64,000 nucleotides of DNA from Streptomyces lavendofoliae (GTDB taxonomy: Bacteria > Actinomycetota > Actinomycetes > Streptomycetales > Streptomycetaceae). The stretch is taken from the NCBI RefSeq assembly GCF_014649735.1, contig NZ_BMTP01000011.1, positions 1-64,000 of the forward strand, in the 5' to 3' direction. Under the pieces are notes generated by a model. The model ran no database searches and was not told where the DNA came from. It saw only the letters and a list, made by a program, of their open reading frames with translations. Of the stretch, positions 14,690 to 23,444 are shown piece by piece. Every line of letters starts with the position of its first letter. The stretch's first letter is position 1. The position numbers were made by a program, and so were the translations under genes.

Positions 14690-15133
14690 ATGACCACGCC
14701 CGCACCGAGCCTGCCCCAGCTGCTGATCGAGGCCAAGCGCTGGTTCGACGAGGCGTTGCGGGAGAGCATGCGGGCGGCGGGCGAAGAGCCGGTGACGGCC
14801 GCCCAGGGCGCGGTGTTCGCCACCCTGGACGACGGCGGCACCACCATCTCCGAGCTGGCCCGCCGCGTCGGTGTGACCCGCCAGACCGCCCACCAGGCCG
14901 TCCACGGTCTCATCGCGATCGGCCTGCTGGAGCAGGTCCCCGACCCGGCCTCCGCCCGCAGCCGCCTGATCCGCACCACCGCCGAGGGCGCCCGCGTCCA
15001 CCGCCGCGCCCTGGCCACGCTGGAGGTCCTCGAGGACCGCCTGGCGGTACGCATCGGCCAGGACGCCGTCACCGGTCTGCGGGCCGCCCTGACGGCCCCG
15101 TGGGGAGATCCGCCCCTCGTCGACGCACCCTGA
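14690..15133 (+). CDS. MarR-family transcriptional regulator
   Basis: 147 residues. The winged helix is clear: VTAAQGAVFATLDDGGTTIS, ELARRVGVTRQTAHQAVHGL (recognition helix) and the wing DPASARSRLIRTTAEGARVH. Long flanking helices would form the dimer interface. A repressor of a nearby or distant efflux or metabolic gene is usual for the family; no divergent target adjoins. CGAGGAG precedes the ATG at ideal spacing, which fixes the start against the longer upstream open frame. Confidence 0.88.
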   Translation: MTTPAPSLPQLLIEAKRWFDEALRESMRAAGEEPVTAAQGAVFATLDDGGTTISELARRVGVTRQTAHQAVHGLIAIGLLEQVPDPASARSRLIRTTAEGARVHRRALATLEVLEDRLAVRIGQDAVTGLRAALTAPWGDPPLVDAP

Positions 15134-15534
15134 CCGCCCGCCGTCCACGGCCGGTCGCCCCTGCGGCGGGCCCCGCCCGCCCCTCCCCGCCGACCGACCT
15201 GCTGCCGCGTGGACCCCACCAACGCGGCCACCTACCCGCCACCCGCGCGCCAACACCCCGCCCGAGCCGGTCGTACCGGCCGCCCCGCACGCCCCCCGCA
15301 CCGGCGCCACCGCCCGCAGCCAACGCACCGCACGCGCAGCCAACGCACCGCACCGCAGCCGACCGCACCGGCACGCGCGCGTCCGGCCGCGTCCGGCGCA
15401 CGTGTGCGGTGCGCCGTTCGGCCGCCCGGAGCCGGCAGCCGGTCCGGGTGCCGCCCGTCCCGGCGCGTACCGGCGGCCGAGCGGTGGATCGGCAGCAGCC
15501 GGGGGTGTCAGTGGCCCGTGCCAGGATGCCTTCC
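15134..15534. other. 401-bp non-coding gap before the giant gene
   Basis: No frame here has coding character. It contains a run of about 20-bp tandem repeats (15315-15371) and is extremely G/C rich. No clear -35/-10 pair was found before the giant gene's start. Confidence 0.6.
15315..15371. repeat. Three tandem ~20-bp repeats
   Basis: CGCAGCCAACGCACCGCAC occurs exactly at 15315-15333 and 15335-15353, followed by a diverged third copy (15354-15371). Located about 160 bp upstream of the giant gene. Confidence 0.75.
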
Positions 15535-18500
15535 ATGATTGTCGCGCTGCCCACGACGCCCCTCTCCTCCACGCTGTACGTCGACTGGGTGCTGGCCCGG
15601 CACCCCGGAACCGCGCCCGCCGCGCGGGAGTTGCTCGGTGCCGTGGGCAGGGACCTTTCCGTGGCGCGCGAGAAGCCCGGGCGGTTCCTGGACGGAGTCG
15701 CGATACGCGCCCGGCGGCTGCCGCCCGCCCATCTGCCGTGGTTCTGGGACACCGTGGGCCACCGGCTCACCGCCGCGGTCCGGTCGCCGCGTCACGCCGC
15801 CCGGGCGTACGGGGAGGCGAGGAAGGCCGAGCGGGTGCACGCCCTGGCGGTCGACGCCGACTTCCACCGGGCCAACACCCTGCTGTTCGCACGCGCGGGC
15901 GCCCTGCCCGCCGCTGAGCTGACGGCGTACCAGCGGTGGCTCGCGGCCGGCTTCCCCCCGAAGGAGGCCCACGAGGAGTACGTCCGGCTGCTGACCGTCT
16001 GGGCCGCGTCCCCCGGCGACCTCCCGGCCGACCTGGCGCGCCGCGTGCGGGCCTCGGCCCGGTCGGCGGGACTGGGCGCCGACGAGGACGCCCGGGTCCT
16101 GGGCGCGGTCCTCGCCCGGGCGAGCGGGAAAGCCCTGCCGGACGCCCTCCTCGGCGCGGCGACCGCCGTACTGGCCGAACACCCGCAGGGCGACGAGGTG
16201 AACGCCGCCCTCGTCGCCCTCTTCCCCACCTCCAGGAACGACGCCGCCTCCTGGCTGCGGCTGCTGGCCGGCTCGGGAGCGACCGAGGCCATGGCGGACG
16301 GCCGGATCGTTCCCGACGGCGGACCCGCCGCGTGGCTGGGCCGGTACGCCGGCGACTACGCCTTCCGCCCGGCGGGCGGCGGAATCATGCGCCAGCCCAT
16401 GCCGCCGGAACTGTTCGAGCTCGTCACCCGGCTCGCCCCGCGGCTGCGCGCGGCCGGGGTCCCCGTGAGCATGCACAGGACCAAGTGGCAGTACACCGGG
16501 CTGGACGCCGACCTGCTCGACGCCTGCCTCGCCGAGGGCATCCCCGTGGAGGACCCGGGCGGACGGGTCGGGCTGCGCTTCTGGGGCGACCGGTCGCGCC
16601 GCGACCTCAAGGCCCTGGCCGAGGACCCCGTCTTCGGGCCGCGGCTCGAAGGCACCGTCCACGAAGAGCTGCTCCGGGGGCCCTTCTCCGGCCCCCGCGC
16701 GGCCGGTACGGCGATCACCCGCCTCCCCGAGAACTCGGGCATCGCCGCCGAGGTGCACCGCCGGGTGAACCGGCTGCTCGACGCACTGCGCGGCGGAGGG
16801 CTCGGCGCGGCCGACGAGGCCGTGCGGGAACTGGCGGCCCTCCTCGACCGGCCCACCGCCACCGCGCTGGACGGCATCGAGGAGGCCCTTGCCGCACTGG
16901 ACCTGGTGGGCCCGCTGGCCCGCTCCCTGCGCGCCGGGCTGCCGGACGAGCTGGGCTGGCCCGCCCTCGACGACGTGCTCGCCGACTTCGCGCGGTGCGG
17001 CGACCAGGTCGCGGGCGTCACCTGCACCTGGCCCGTGCTCACCGTGTACAGCCGCACCCGCGCGGTCGCCGTCGACCACGCCGGCCGGCGCGCCGACCGC
17101 GCCTTCTCCGTCCCGGACGACGCCACCACCCACTCCGCGCACTTCGCCGGCGGGCACTTCCTCGTCGGCTGGACCACCACCGGCGCCGGATACGCCGAGC
17201 ACGCCTTCTGGACCGACCGGCCCGAGGACGTCTTCGCACCGGAGAACGTCCTCGGCATCATCCCGTTCGGCGGCTCGATCAAGGGCGGCCTCGGCTTCCA
17301 CTTCGAGACCGCCGACGGCGGCGGACGCCACGACGGGGAGCGCGTCCTGCGACCGGGGAGCCGCGAGGGCATCGGCGGGTTCGACCTGCAGATGTCCGAC
17401 GGGCACCGGCTGTGGAGCTCCGACACCTACTCCGAGGGGTGGGCCCGCCTCGATCCCGCCACCGGCGCCCGCACCCGGGACACCACCCTCCCCGCGTTCC
17501 ACACGTCCGGCGGCACGCCCCCGGGCACCGCCCTGTTCGCCCGGGCCTCCACCCTGGCGGCGCTCCCGCCCGGCGCCCCCGCCTCCCCGCTCGGACAGGA
17601 GGGCCGCCTGGCCGGCTGCCGGGTGTTCCACCGCACCGACCACCGCACCCCCGCCCCCACGGAGTTCGTCCTCCAGGGCATCGACGGGCGCGGCGCCACC
17701 TACCGGGTCTCGGAACAGGGGCAGGAACCCTGGGGCATCGTCCGTATGCCCGAGGGCGGCGAGGACGGCGTCCTCGCCGAGGAGGCGAGCATCCGCTGCC
17801 ACGCCCGAGAGGACGGCTCCCTGCTCTGGGAAGTGCACGGCTTCCCCGCCCCGAACGCCCCCCGCCACCGGGCCACCCGACGCGGCCACGCCGGCGGCCC
17901 CTTCCCGCCGCCCGCCTTCTGGCACTTCCTCGCGCCCCGCCACGCCGCCTCCTCCGCCGCCCTGCGCGCGCTGACCGAGGAGGACGCGCGCGCCCTCCTC
18001 GCCGACCCCGAGCAGGTGCCGCCCGGCGTGTCCGACGCCAGGATCGCGGCCTCCGTCCGGCGGGCCGCCCGGCTGGCGGCCGACGTGCTGCGCCGCCGCG
18101 AGGAACTGTCCCGGCGGGTCGGCATCATGCGCTCCGGGCCGGCCGTCCATCTGCCGGTCCAGGTGCCCGACACCGAGCTGGTACCGGCGCTGTGGGGCCT
18201 CCTGCCGGAATCACGCGCCCACAGCGACCGGCGGGCCCCCCAGCCTTACCCGGCCACCCTCACCTCCGTCGCCGCGGACGGCGCCTTCCTGCGCGGCGCG
18301 CTCGACGACGAGACCCGGCGGCTCGCCCCGCCCACGCCGCCCTACGACTGGAGCGTCCTCCTCGGGCACATCGACGCCGCGGCCTGGCGGGCGGCCGTGC
18401 ACACCACCGGCGACCGGGACCGGGCCGCGCTGACGGCCCTCCTGGAGATCTGGGCCCAGCAGCCCTTCGCGGTACGGGGCAGCGCCTGGCGCACCGGCCG

Positions 18501-20304
18501 GGCCCCCGCCGTCTCCTCCACCGGCCCAGGCTCCCCTTCCGGGGCCCCCGGCCGCGCCGGCGCCGCCGAAAACCCGGACCTGCGGGCCGCCGTCTCCGGA
18601 CCGCCCAACTGGGCCGGAACCGTGCGCTTCGTCCAGCCGGCCGACGCCCCCGCACCGGCCGGGACGATCCCCGCCGAGGAGGTGACCAACCGCGACCGGG
18701 CGTCCGCGCCCCACACCGTCACGGTCACGGTGACACGCGACGACGCCTCCCGGCTGACCCGCTTCCTCGCACTCCTCGCGGAGCACGGACCGCTGCCGGT
18801 GGCCCCGGAGGCCGTCCTCGCCTTCTGCCGCCGCACCGGAGCCCGGCGCTCCCTCGCGACCCTGGTCCTGGCGGGACTGCCGCGCCCCATGGGGTATGAG
18901 GAGCGGAAGAAGCTGCTGCGCTCGGCGCCGTACAGGGCGGACAAGGACGCCGCGTCCGTGTACGACGGACTGCCGCACACCATCGGCCCCGCCGGCACCG
19001 CGGCCATCCTCGCCGCCGGGGTCCCCGACGACCCGGCCGACCTGTGGGCGGACGGCGGAGGGGTCCGCGCCGCCGAGCGGATGGCCGACGAGTGGAACCG
19101 GCTGATCGGCCGCCGCCCTTACGCCGACGAGGACCTGGCCGTCGCCCTGGAGACCGAGCTGGGGCTCGACATCGCATGGGCCCGGCGCCTCTCCGCGCCC
19201 CCCGCCCCAGCCCCCGCCCACGGGCCCGGCAGCTCCCTCCCCGTCCACGAGCCCGGCCCCGTTCCCGCGCCGGACCCCGTCGCAGCCGGCGACGAGGAGG
19301 CCGTCGCCGTCCCCGAGCCGGACAGCGCAGCACCGCGCTTCGTCCTCGCCGGAGGCAGCACCGGCGGCCTGAGCCTCCACCACACCCGCGACGACGGCCG
19401 CCCCGGTGACGTCGTCCGCTCCTCCGACCTCCCCTTCACCCGGCCCGCCACTCTTCTGGCCTGGCTCCTCACCGAGCGCCCGGTCGGCGACCCGGCCCGC
19501 GCACACGTCCGCGCGCTCCACGCCGAGGTGCTCCGCACCCTGCACGACCCGGGCATGCTCGTCCCGGCCGGCCGGCACCCCGAGCCGGCCCGCACCGCGC
19601 CGGCCGACCCCGCGTTCGCGCCGTACGCGGGTCCGGTACTGCCGTGCACCTGGTCCGCCCACGGGCGCGACAACCCGCCGGTGGTGTACGACGACGGCTG
19701 CGTCGTCGTCGCCGTACCCGGTCAGGAGGTCTTCCTCCGCCCGTCGGGGCTGGCCACGCGCAGGGAGAGCGCCTGGGCGGACCGGGCCGCCCGCCGGATC
19801 GAGGTGTTGTACGCCGAGGAGGGCGGACTGGCCCGGATGGTCGGGCGCGCCGAGCGGACCCCGGTGCCGGCGGGCGCGTACGAGGCGAACCCGCGCCACA
19901 GCGTGCCCGGTCTGACCGCCGAGGTCGCGGACACCCTCGCCGTGGGACCGGACGCCGCCGCTCTGTACCTCCAGCTCCTCGCCCTGGCCCGGCCCACGGA
20001 CCGGAACGTACGGCGCTGGAACGGCTGGCCGCCGGCCCGCCACAAGAAGGCGCAGGCCGAGCTGGTGGCCGTCGGCGCCGTCGACACCGGACAACGCCCC
20101 CGCGCGGGCCGGACGGCGTTCGTACCCGGGCCGTGGACCGAACTCGCCACCCCACACCTGCCGTTGGAGGCGGCCAAGCCCGCCGCGTACGGCGCCACGA
20201 CGGACGGCGGGGTCGTCCAGGGCCCCTTCTCCCGCCTCCTGCCGCCCCTGCCCCTCCACGAACTCTTCGCCGGCGCCTGGACGGAGGCGGCGGCCCGGCG
20301 GTGA
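15535..20304 (+). CDS. Giant actinobacterial protein (~1589 aa) of unknown function
   Basis: I do not recognise a named domain. The protein is cytoplasmic in character (no signal peptide or membrane helix). An N-terminal all-helical third begins IVALPTTPLSSTLYVDWVLA. A middle section rich in beta strands has Trp/Gly motifs (FAGGHFLVGWTTTGAGYAEH; IIPFGGSIKGGLGFHFETAD), which suggests a propeller or sandwich. A helical C-terminal third ends in PTDRNVRRWNGWPPARHKKA QAELVAVGAV and RAGRTAFVPGPWTELATPHL PLE, a block I recall at the end of very large Streptomyces proteins labelled only as DNA-binding. ATG 15535 follows AGGAT at good spacing. A Pro/Ala-rich disordered linker lies near residue 1220-1260. 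No ATPase or nuclease motif was found by eye. Confidence 0.72.
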   Translation: MIVALPTTPLSSTLYVDWVLARHPGTAPAARELLGAVGRDLSVAREKPGRFLDGVAIRARRLPPAHLPWFWDTVGHRLTAAVRSPRHAARAYGEARKAERVHALAVDADFHRANTLLFARAGALPAAELTAYQRWLAAGFPPKEAHEEYVRLLTVWAASPGDLPADLARRVRASARSAGLGADEDARVLGAVLARASGKALPDALLGAATAVLAEHPQGDEVNAALVALFPTSRNDAASWLRLLAGSGATEAMADGRIVPDGGPAAWLGRYAGDYAFRPAGGGIMRQPMPPELFELVTRLAPRLRAAGVPVSMHRTKWQYTGLDADLLDACLAEGIPVEDPGGRVGLRFWGDRSRRDLKALAEDPVFGPRLEGTVHEELLRGPFSGPRAAGTAITRLPENSGIAAEVHRRVNRLLDALRGGGLGAADEAVRELAALLDRPTATALDGIEEALAALDLVGPLARSLRAGLPDELGWPALDDVLADFARCGDQVAGVTCTWPVLTVYSRTRAVAVDHAGRRADRAFSVPDDATTHSAHFAGGHFLVGWTTTGAGYAEHAFWTDRPEDVFAPENVLGIIPFGGSIKGGLGFHFETADGGGRHDGERVLRPGSREGIGGFDLQMSDGHRLWSSDTYSEGWARLDPATGARTRDTTLPAFHTSGGTPPGTALFARASTLAALPPGAPASPLGQEGRLAGCRVFHRTDHRTPAPTEFVLQGIDGRGATYRVSEQGQEPWGIVRMPEGGEDGVLAEEASIRCHAREDGSLLWEVHGFPAPNAPRHRATRRGHAGGPFPPPAFWHFLAPRHAASSAALRALTEEDARALLADPEQVPPGVSDARIAASVRRAARLAADVLRRREELSRRVGIMRSGPAVHLPVQVPDTELVPALWGLLPESRAHSDRRAPQPYPATLTSVAADGAFLRGALDDETRRLAPPTPPYDWSVLLGHIDAAAWRAAVHTTGDRDRAALTALLEIWAQQPFAVRGSAWRTGRAPAVSSTGPGSPSGAPGRAGAAENPDLRAAVSGPPNWAGTVRFVQPADAPAPAGTIPAEEVTNRDRASAPHTVTVTVTRDDASRLTRFLALLAEHGPLPVAPEAVLAFCRRTGARRSLATLVLAGLPRPMGYEERKKLLRSAPYRADKDAASVYDGLPHTIGPAGTAAILAAGVPDDPADLWADGGGVRAAERMADEWNRLIGRRPYADEDLAVALETELGLDIAWARRLSAPPAPAPAHGPGSSLPVHEPGPVPAPDPVAAGDEEAVAVPEPDSAAPRFVLAGGSTGGLSLHHTRDDGRPGDVVRSSDLPFTRPATLLAWLLTERPVGDPARAHVRALHAEVLRTLHDPGMLVPAGRHPEPARTAPADPAFAPYAGPVLPCTWSAHGRDNPPVVYDDGCVVVAVPGQEVFLRPSGLATRRESAWADRAARRIEVLYAEEGGLARMVGRAERTPVPAGAYEANPRHSVPGLTAEVADTLAVGPDAAALYLQLLALARPTDRNVRRWNGWPPARHKKAQAELVAVGAVDTGQRPRAGRTAFVPGPWTELATPHLPLEAAKPAAYGATTDGGVVQGPFSRLLPPLPLHELFAGAWTEAAARR

Positions 20305-20429
20305 CGCTCGACGCGACCGAGATGGTCTCGCCCTTCGTCCGAACGACAGCGTCCGTTCGCCGGCCCGTCACCGTCCGACCGTCCGGGTGGACGAGCATCG
20401 AGGCTCCCGCCCGAGGAGAGGAACGACAG

Positions 20430-21557
20430 GTGCAGCGTCGACGGGCACATCGCGGAGGTCCGGTGGGAACACGCGTGGCTGCGGCGGTGACAGGGGGTGC
20501 GCTGCTGCTGTCCGCCTGCGGCACCACCACCGCCGTCACCGACGACGGCCCGGGGCCCACGCGCACGAGCAGCATCGTATGCGCGCGGCAGGGCCGGCTG
20601 GCCGCGTCCGGCTCCAGCGCGCAGCAGAACGCCATGAAGCACTGGACGCGCCGGTACCAGCAGGTCTGCCCGGCGGTCGAGATCCGTTACGTGCCCATCG
20701 GTTCGGGCGGCGGTGTCGCCCAGTTCCTGCGCGGGGCGACGGTGATAGGAGGGACCGACAGCCCGCTGAAGCCCGACGAGGTGGAGCGGTCCCGCGAGGT
20801 GTGCCGGGGCGGCCGGGCCATCGACCTGCCCATGGTGGGCGGGCCCATCGCCATCGGCTACAACCTCTCGGGGGTGCGGGACGTCGTCCTGGACGCCCCC
20901 ACCCTGGCGAAGATCTTCGACTCCGAGATCACCATGTGGAACGCACCCGAGATCCGGCGCCTCAACCCGGGCACCGAGTTCCCCGCCACCCCGATCACCG
21001 CCGTCCACCGCTCCGACGAGTCGGGCACCACGCAGAACCTGAACGCCTACCTCGCCGGCGCCGCACCCGAGCAGTGGCCGTATCCGAAGGACAAGGCGTG
21101 GCAGGCCAGGGGCGGCCAGTCGGCGGCCGGTTCCGACGGCGTCGCCTCCCGGGTGCAGATCACCGACGGCGCGATCGGCTACGTCGAACTGTCCTTCGCC
21201 AAGGCGAAACGCCTCCCGACGGTGAGGCTCGACACCGGCGCGCCGGAACCGGTCGCCGTGTCCGCCGAGACCGCCTCGGCGGGCATCGCCACGGCCCGTG
21301 TGAAGGGCGAGGGCCAGGACCTGGCGCTGGCCTTCGACTACGGCACCAGGGCGAGCGGAGCGTACCCGATCGTCCTCGTCACGTACGAGATCGTCTGCGA
21401 CACCGGCAACCAGGCGGACGTGCTGCCCGCCCTGAAGTCCTTCCTGACCTACACCGCGAGCGCGGAGGGACAGAAGGACCTCTCACGGATCCACTACGCG
21501 CCGCTGCCGGACGACGTGGCCGCACGCGTCCGGCAGGTCGTGGGCCGCCTGTCCTGA
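20430..21557 (+). CDS. PstS-like phosphate-binding lipoprotein
   Basis: 375 residues. The signal ends in a lipobox (ALLLSAC). The ligand-binding fold follows the PstS pattern: RLAASGSSAQQNAMKHWTRR, then the GSGGGVAQFLRGATVIGGTD phosphate loop, VGGPIAIGYNLSG, IFDSEITMWNAPEIRRLNPG, and AVHRSDESGTTQNLNAYLAG, all typical phosphate-contact segments. It should bind phosphate at the outer membrane face for a PstCAB transporter, but no transporter genes adjoin, so it is an orphan binding protein or works with a distant pst operon. GTG 20430 follows GAGGAGAGG. Confidence 0.86.
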   Translation: MQRRRAHRGGPVGTRVAAAVTGGALLLSACGTTTAVTDDGPGPTRTSSIVCARQGRLAASGSSAQQNAMKHWTRRYQQVCPAVEIRYVPIGSGGGVAQFLRGATVIGGTDSPLKPDEVERSREVCRGGRAIDLPMVGGPIAIGYNLSGVRDVVLDAPTLAKIFDSEITMWNAPEIRRLNPGTEFPATPITAVHRSDESGTTQNLNAYLAGAAPEQWPYPKDKAWQARGGQSAAGSDGVASRVQITDGAIGYVELSFAKAKRLPTVRLDTGAPEPVAVSAETASAGIATARVKGEGQDLALAFDYGTRASGAYPIVLVTYEIVCDTGNQADVLPALKSFLTYTASAEGQKDLSRIHYAPLPDDVAARVRQVVGRLS

Positions 21558-21600
21558 GCGCGGCGGGCCGCCGCGACCGGGGCCCGGCCTGCGGACGGGT

Positions 21601-21870
21601 TCACGGGCTGTCGCCCGTCCAGTCCCAGTGCGCCGGGTCGGTCGCACGGCGCCGGTAGTGCGCGCGGCCGCCGGAGCCGTACCGCCCTATCTCGGTCGGC
21701 AGCCGGGCCTCCTCGGCGAGCCGGGCCGCGCTCCAGCCGGTGACGTCGAGGAGGAGCCCGTCGAGGGGGCCGCCCACCAGTTCGCCGTAGGCCCGGCCGG
21801 GCCGGGGGCCGGGATCCGGGTCGTCGTGATCGGCGCCGTAGACCCGGCGCCGGAGGATGCTGTCGTCCAT
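21601..21870 (-). CDS. Small hypothetical protein
   Basis: 89 residues. It is charged, beginning MDDSILRRRVYGADHDDPDP, then RAYGELVGGPLDGLLLDVTG and a C-terminal RAHYRRRATDPAHWDWTG. The Gly-Gly-Pro-x-D-G-L pattern recurs in small actinobacterial proteins of unknown role. No signal peptide. It is convergent with the PstS-like gene and divergent from the ATP-grasp gene (88 bp). Confidence 0.6.
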   Translation of the reverse strand: MDDSILRRRVYGADHDDPDPGPRPGRAYGELVGGPLDGLLLDVTGWSAARLAEEARLPTEIGRYGSGGRAHYRRRATDPAHWDWTGDSP

Positions 21871-21958
21871 ACCGGTCAGCTTCACATCCGGCACTGACAA
21901 CGGGCGCCGTACGGCCGGGCGCGGGTTGTCGCCGAGTGGCGCGGATAGGGTGCCGGGC

Positions 21959-22828
21959 ATGGGGGCGACGTTCATCTTCTGCGCGGATCCGCTGCGGCCG
22001 CGCCATACCGACCGGCACTTCGCGGACGAGGCACGGGCGGCTGGCGGACCGGGCCGTACCGTCGCGCTGATCGACCACGACGCGCTGGTGGCCGGTGACG
22101 CCACCGCCGCCGTGGCGCGGGTCCCGGAGGGGAGCGGGGCGGCCTGGTACCGGGGCTGGATGCTGACGGCCGGGCAGTACGGCGCCCTGCGCCAAGCCCT
22201 GGCCGCTCGCGGGGTGACCCTGCTCACCACGCCTGAGCGCTACCGGCGCGCCCATGAACTGCCCGGTTGGTACGACGTGTTCGCCCCGGTCACCCCGCGC
22301 AGCGTGTGGCTCCCCGCCTCGCCCCTCGTACCCCCCGCCCGTCCGGCGCTCGTCCGGGCGGTGGCGTCGCTGGGCGGCGGACCGGGGATCGTCAAGGACT
22401 ATGTGAAGTCCCGCAAGCACGAGTGGGACGAGGCCTGTTTCGTACCCGACCTGACCGACGCCCGGCGCCTGGCGTCGGTCGTCGCCCGCTTCGTGGAACT
22501 GCGCGACGACGCCCTTGTCGGCGGTGTGGTGGTCCGTGCCTTCGAACACTTCCGCGCCGGCCTCGGCGAGGCGCGCCTGTGGTGGGTGGACGGCGACCCG
22601 GTCCTCCTCACGGCACACCCCGACAGCCCCGGCCTGCGCCCCGAGCCGGACACCGACGCCGTCCGGCCGCTGGTCGCCGCGCTCGGCTGCCGCTTCGTCA
22701 CCACCGACCTCGCCCTCCGGGAGGACGGCGAGTGGCGGGTGGTGGAGGTGGGCGACGGTCAGGTGAGCGACCTGCCGCGGGATGTCTCGGCGGAGCCGCT
22801 GTTCCACCGCCTGGCGCAGGCCGGTTGA
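21959..22828 (+). CDS. ATP-grasp protein, R2K type (formerly DUF4343)
   Basis: 289 residues. GIVKDYVKSRKHEWDEACFV is the R2K hallmark (Lys-Asp-x-x-K-S-x-K), followed by FEHFRAGLGEARLWWVDGDP and a C-terminal GEWRVVEVGDGQVSDLP, with the metal-binding Glu and Asn-like positions of ATP-grasp ligases. R2K enzymes are thought to form amide or ester links on peptides or nucleic acids; substrates are unknown. TAGGGT (21945-21950) lies 8 nt before the ATG, so translation is probably leaderless. A stand-alone gene. Confidence 0.8.
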   Translation: MGATFIFCADPLRPRHTDRHFADEARAAGGPGRTVALIDHDALVAGDATAAVARVPEGSGAAWYRGWMLTAGQYGALRQALAARGVTLLTTPERYRRAHELPGWYDVFAPVTPRSVWLPASPLVPPARPALVRAVASLGGGPGIVKDYVKSRKHEWDEACFVPDLTDARRLASVVARFVELRDDALVGGVVVRAFEHFRAGLGEARLWWVDGDPVLLTAHPDSPGLRPEPDTDAVRPLVAALGCRFVTTDLALREDGEWRVVEVGDGQVSDLPRDVSAEPLFHRLAQAG

Positions 22829-23002
22829 CGCCGCCCCGGTGCGTGCGGCGGTGTCACCGGGCGGCTCGCGTACGGCGGAGCTGTCGGGCGAGGCGCGGCC
22901 GGCGGTGCCCTCCGGCGCGTCCCGGCGGGCGGCGCGCCTCCCGCCCGCCGCCGGCCCCCGGGTGCGCGCCGGCGCCGCCCGCTCCGCCGCTCACCGGGCC
23001 GT

Positions 23003-23368
23003 TCACCGAGGGCCGCCCGCGCCCGGGCGCAGGTCGGGGTGCTGCTCGGCGAGGCGGTCGGGCGCCGCCTGTCTCCAGGAGTCGACGAGGATGTCGTGCA
23101 GTTCCTCCAGGTCCTCCAGCGCGGCCAGCCGTACCCGCACCCACGCCGAACTCGCCTCGTGCGGCGGTACCCAGAACTTCTCCGGTTCGGCGGCGATCAG
23201 TTCCGCGCGCTCCAGCTTCGGGCAGCGGACCGCGAAGGACGTCCGGTCGTCGGGGACCGTGACGTACATCTTCCCGGCCACCCGGAAGGTGGGCATGCTC
23301 CATGCCTCCTTCTCCACCGTCTCGGGGAGGGAGAGCGCGATTCGGCGGACGTCATCAGCGTCGATCAT
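23003..23368 (-). CDS. MmcQ/YjbR family DNA-binding-fold protein
   Basis: 121 residues. It begins MIDADDVRRIALSLPETVEK and has TFRVAGKMYVTVPDDRTSFA, LIAAEPEKFWVPPHEASSAW and VRVRLAALEDLEELHDILVD, which together define the CyaY-like double-wing fold of MmcQ/YjbR. The role is unknown; a DNA-binding function is assumed from the structure. TACCGT (minus strand, 23381-23376) lies 7 nt before the ATG at 23368, supporting leaderless start there rather than the upstream GTG/ATG. Confidence 0.85.
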   Translation of the reverse strand: MIDADDVRRIALSLPETVEKEAWSMPTFRVAGKMYVTVPDDRTSFAVRCPKLERAELIAAEPEKFWVPPHEASSAWVRVRLAALEDLEELHDILVDSWRQAAPDRLAEQHPDLRPGAGGPR

Positions 23369-23444
23369 GGGCCACACGGTAGCCAGTGCCACTGACACCC
23401 GGCCCCGCCGCGGGCGGTGTCAGCGGCCCCCGCCGCGGGCGGTG

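Noticed and set aside
14488-15534. N-terminal extension of the giant protein (about 350 residues)
   Set aside because: It overlaps the MarR gene, has shuffled Pro/Arg composition, and a good ribosome binding site precedes 15535.
15508-18150. 880-residue open frame on the minus strand opposite the giant gene
   Set aside because: It lies wholly inside a frame with strong coding codon bias and has the low-complexity Gly/Arg/Ala composition expected of a GC shadow.
18211-20259. 682-residue minus-strand frame
   Set aside because: Shadow of the giant gene; no start with a ribosome binding site and no recognisable motif.
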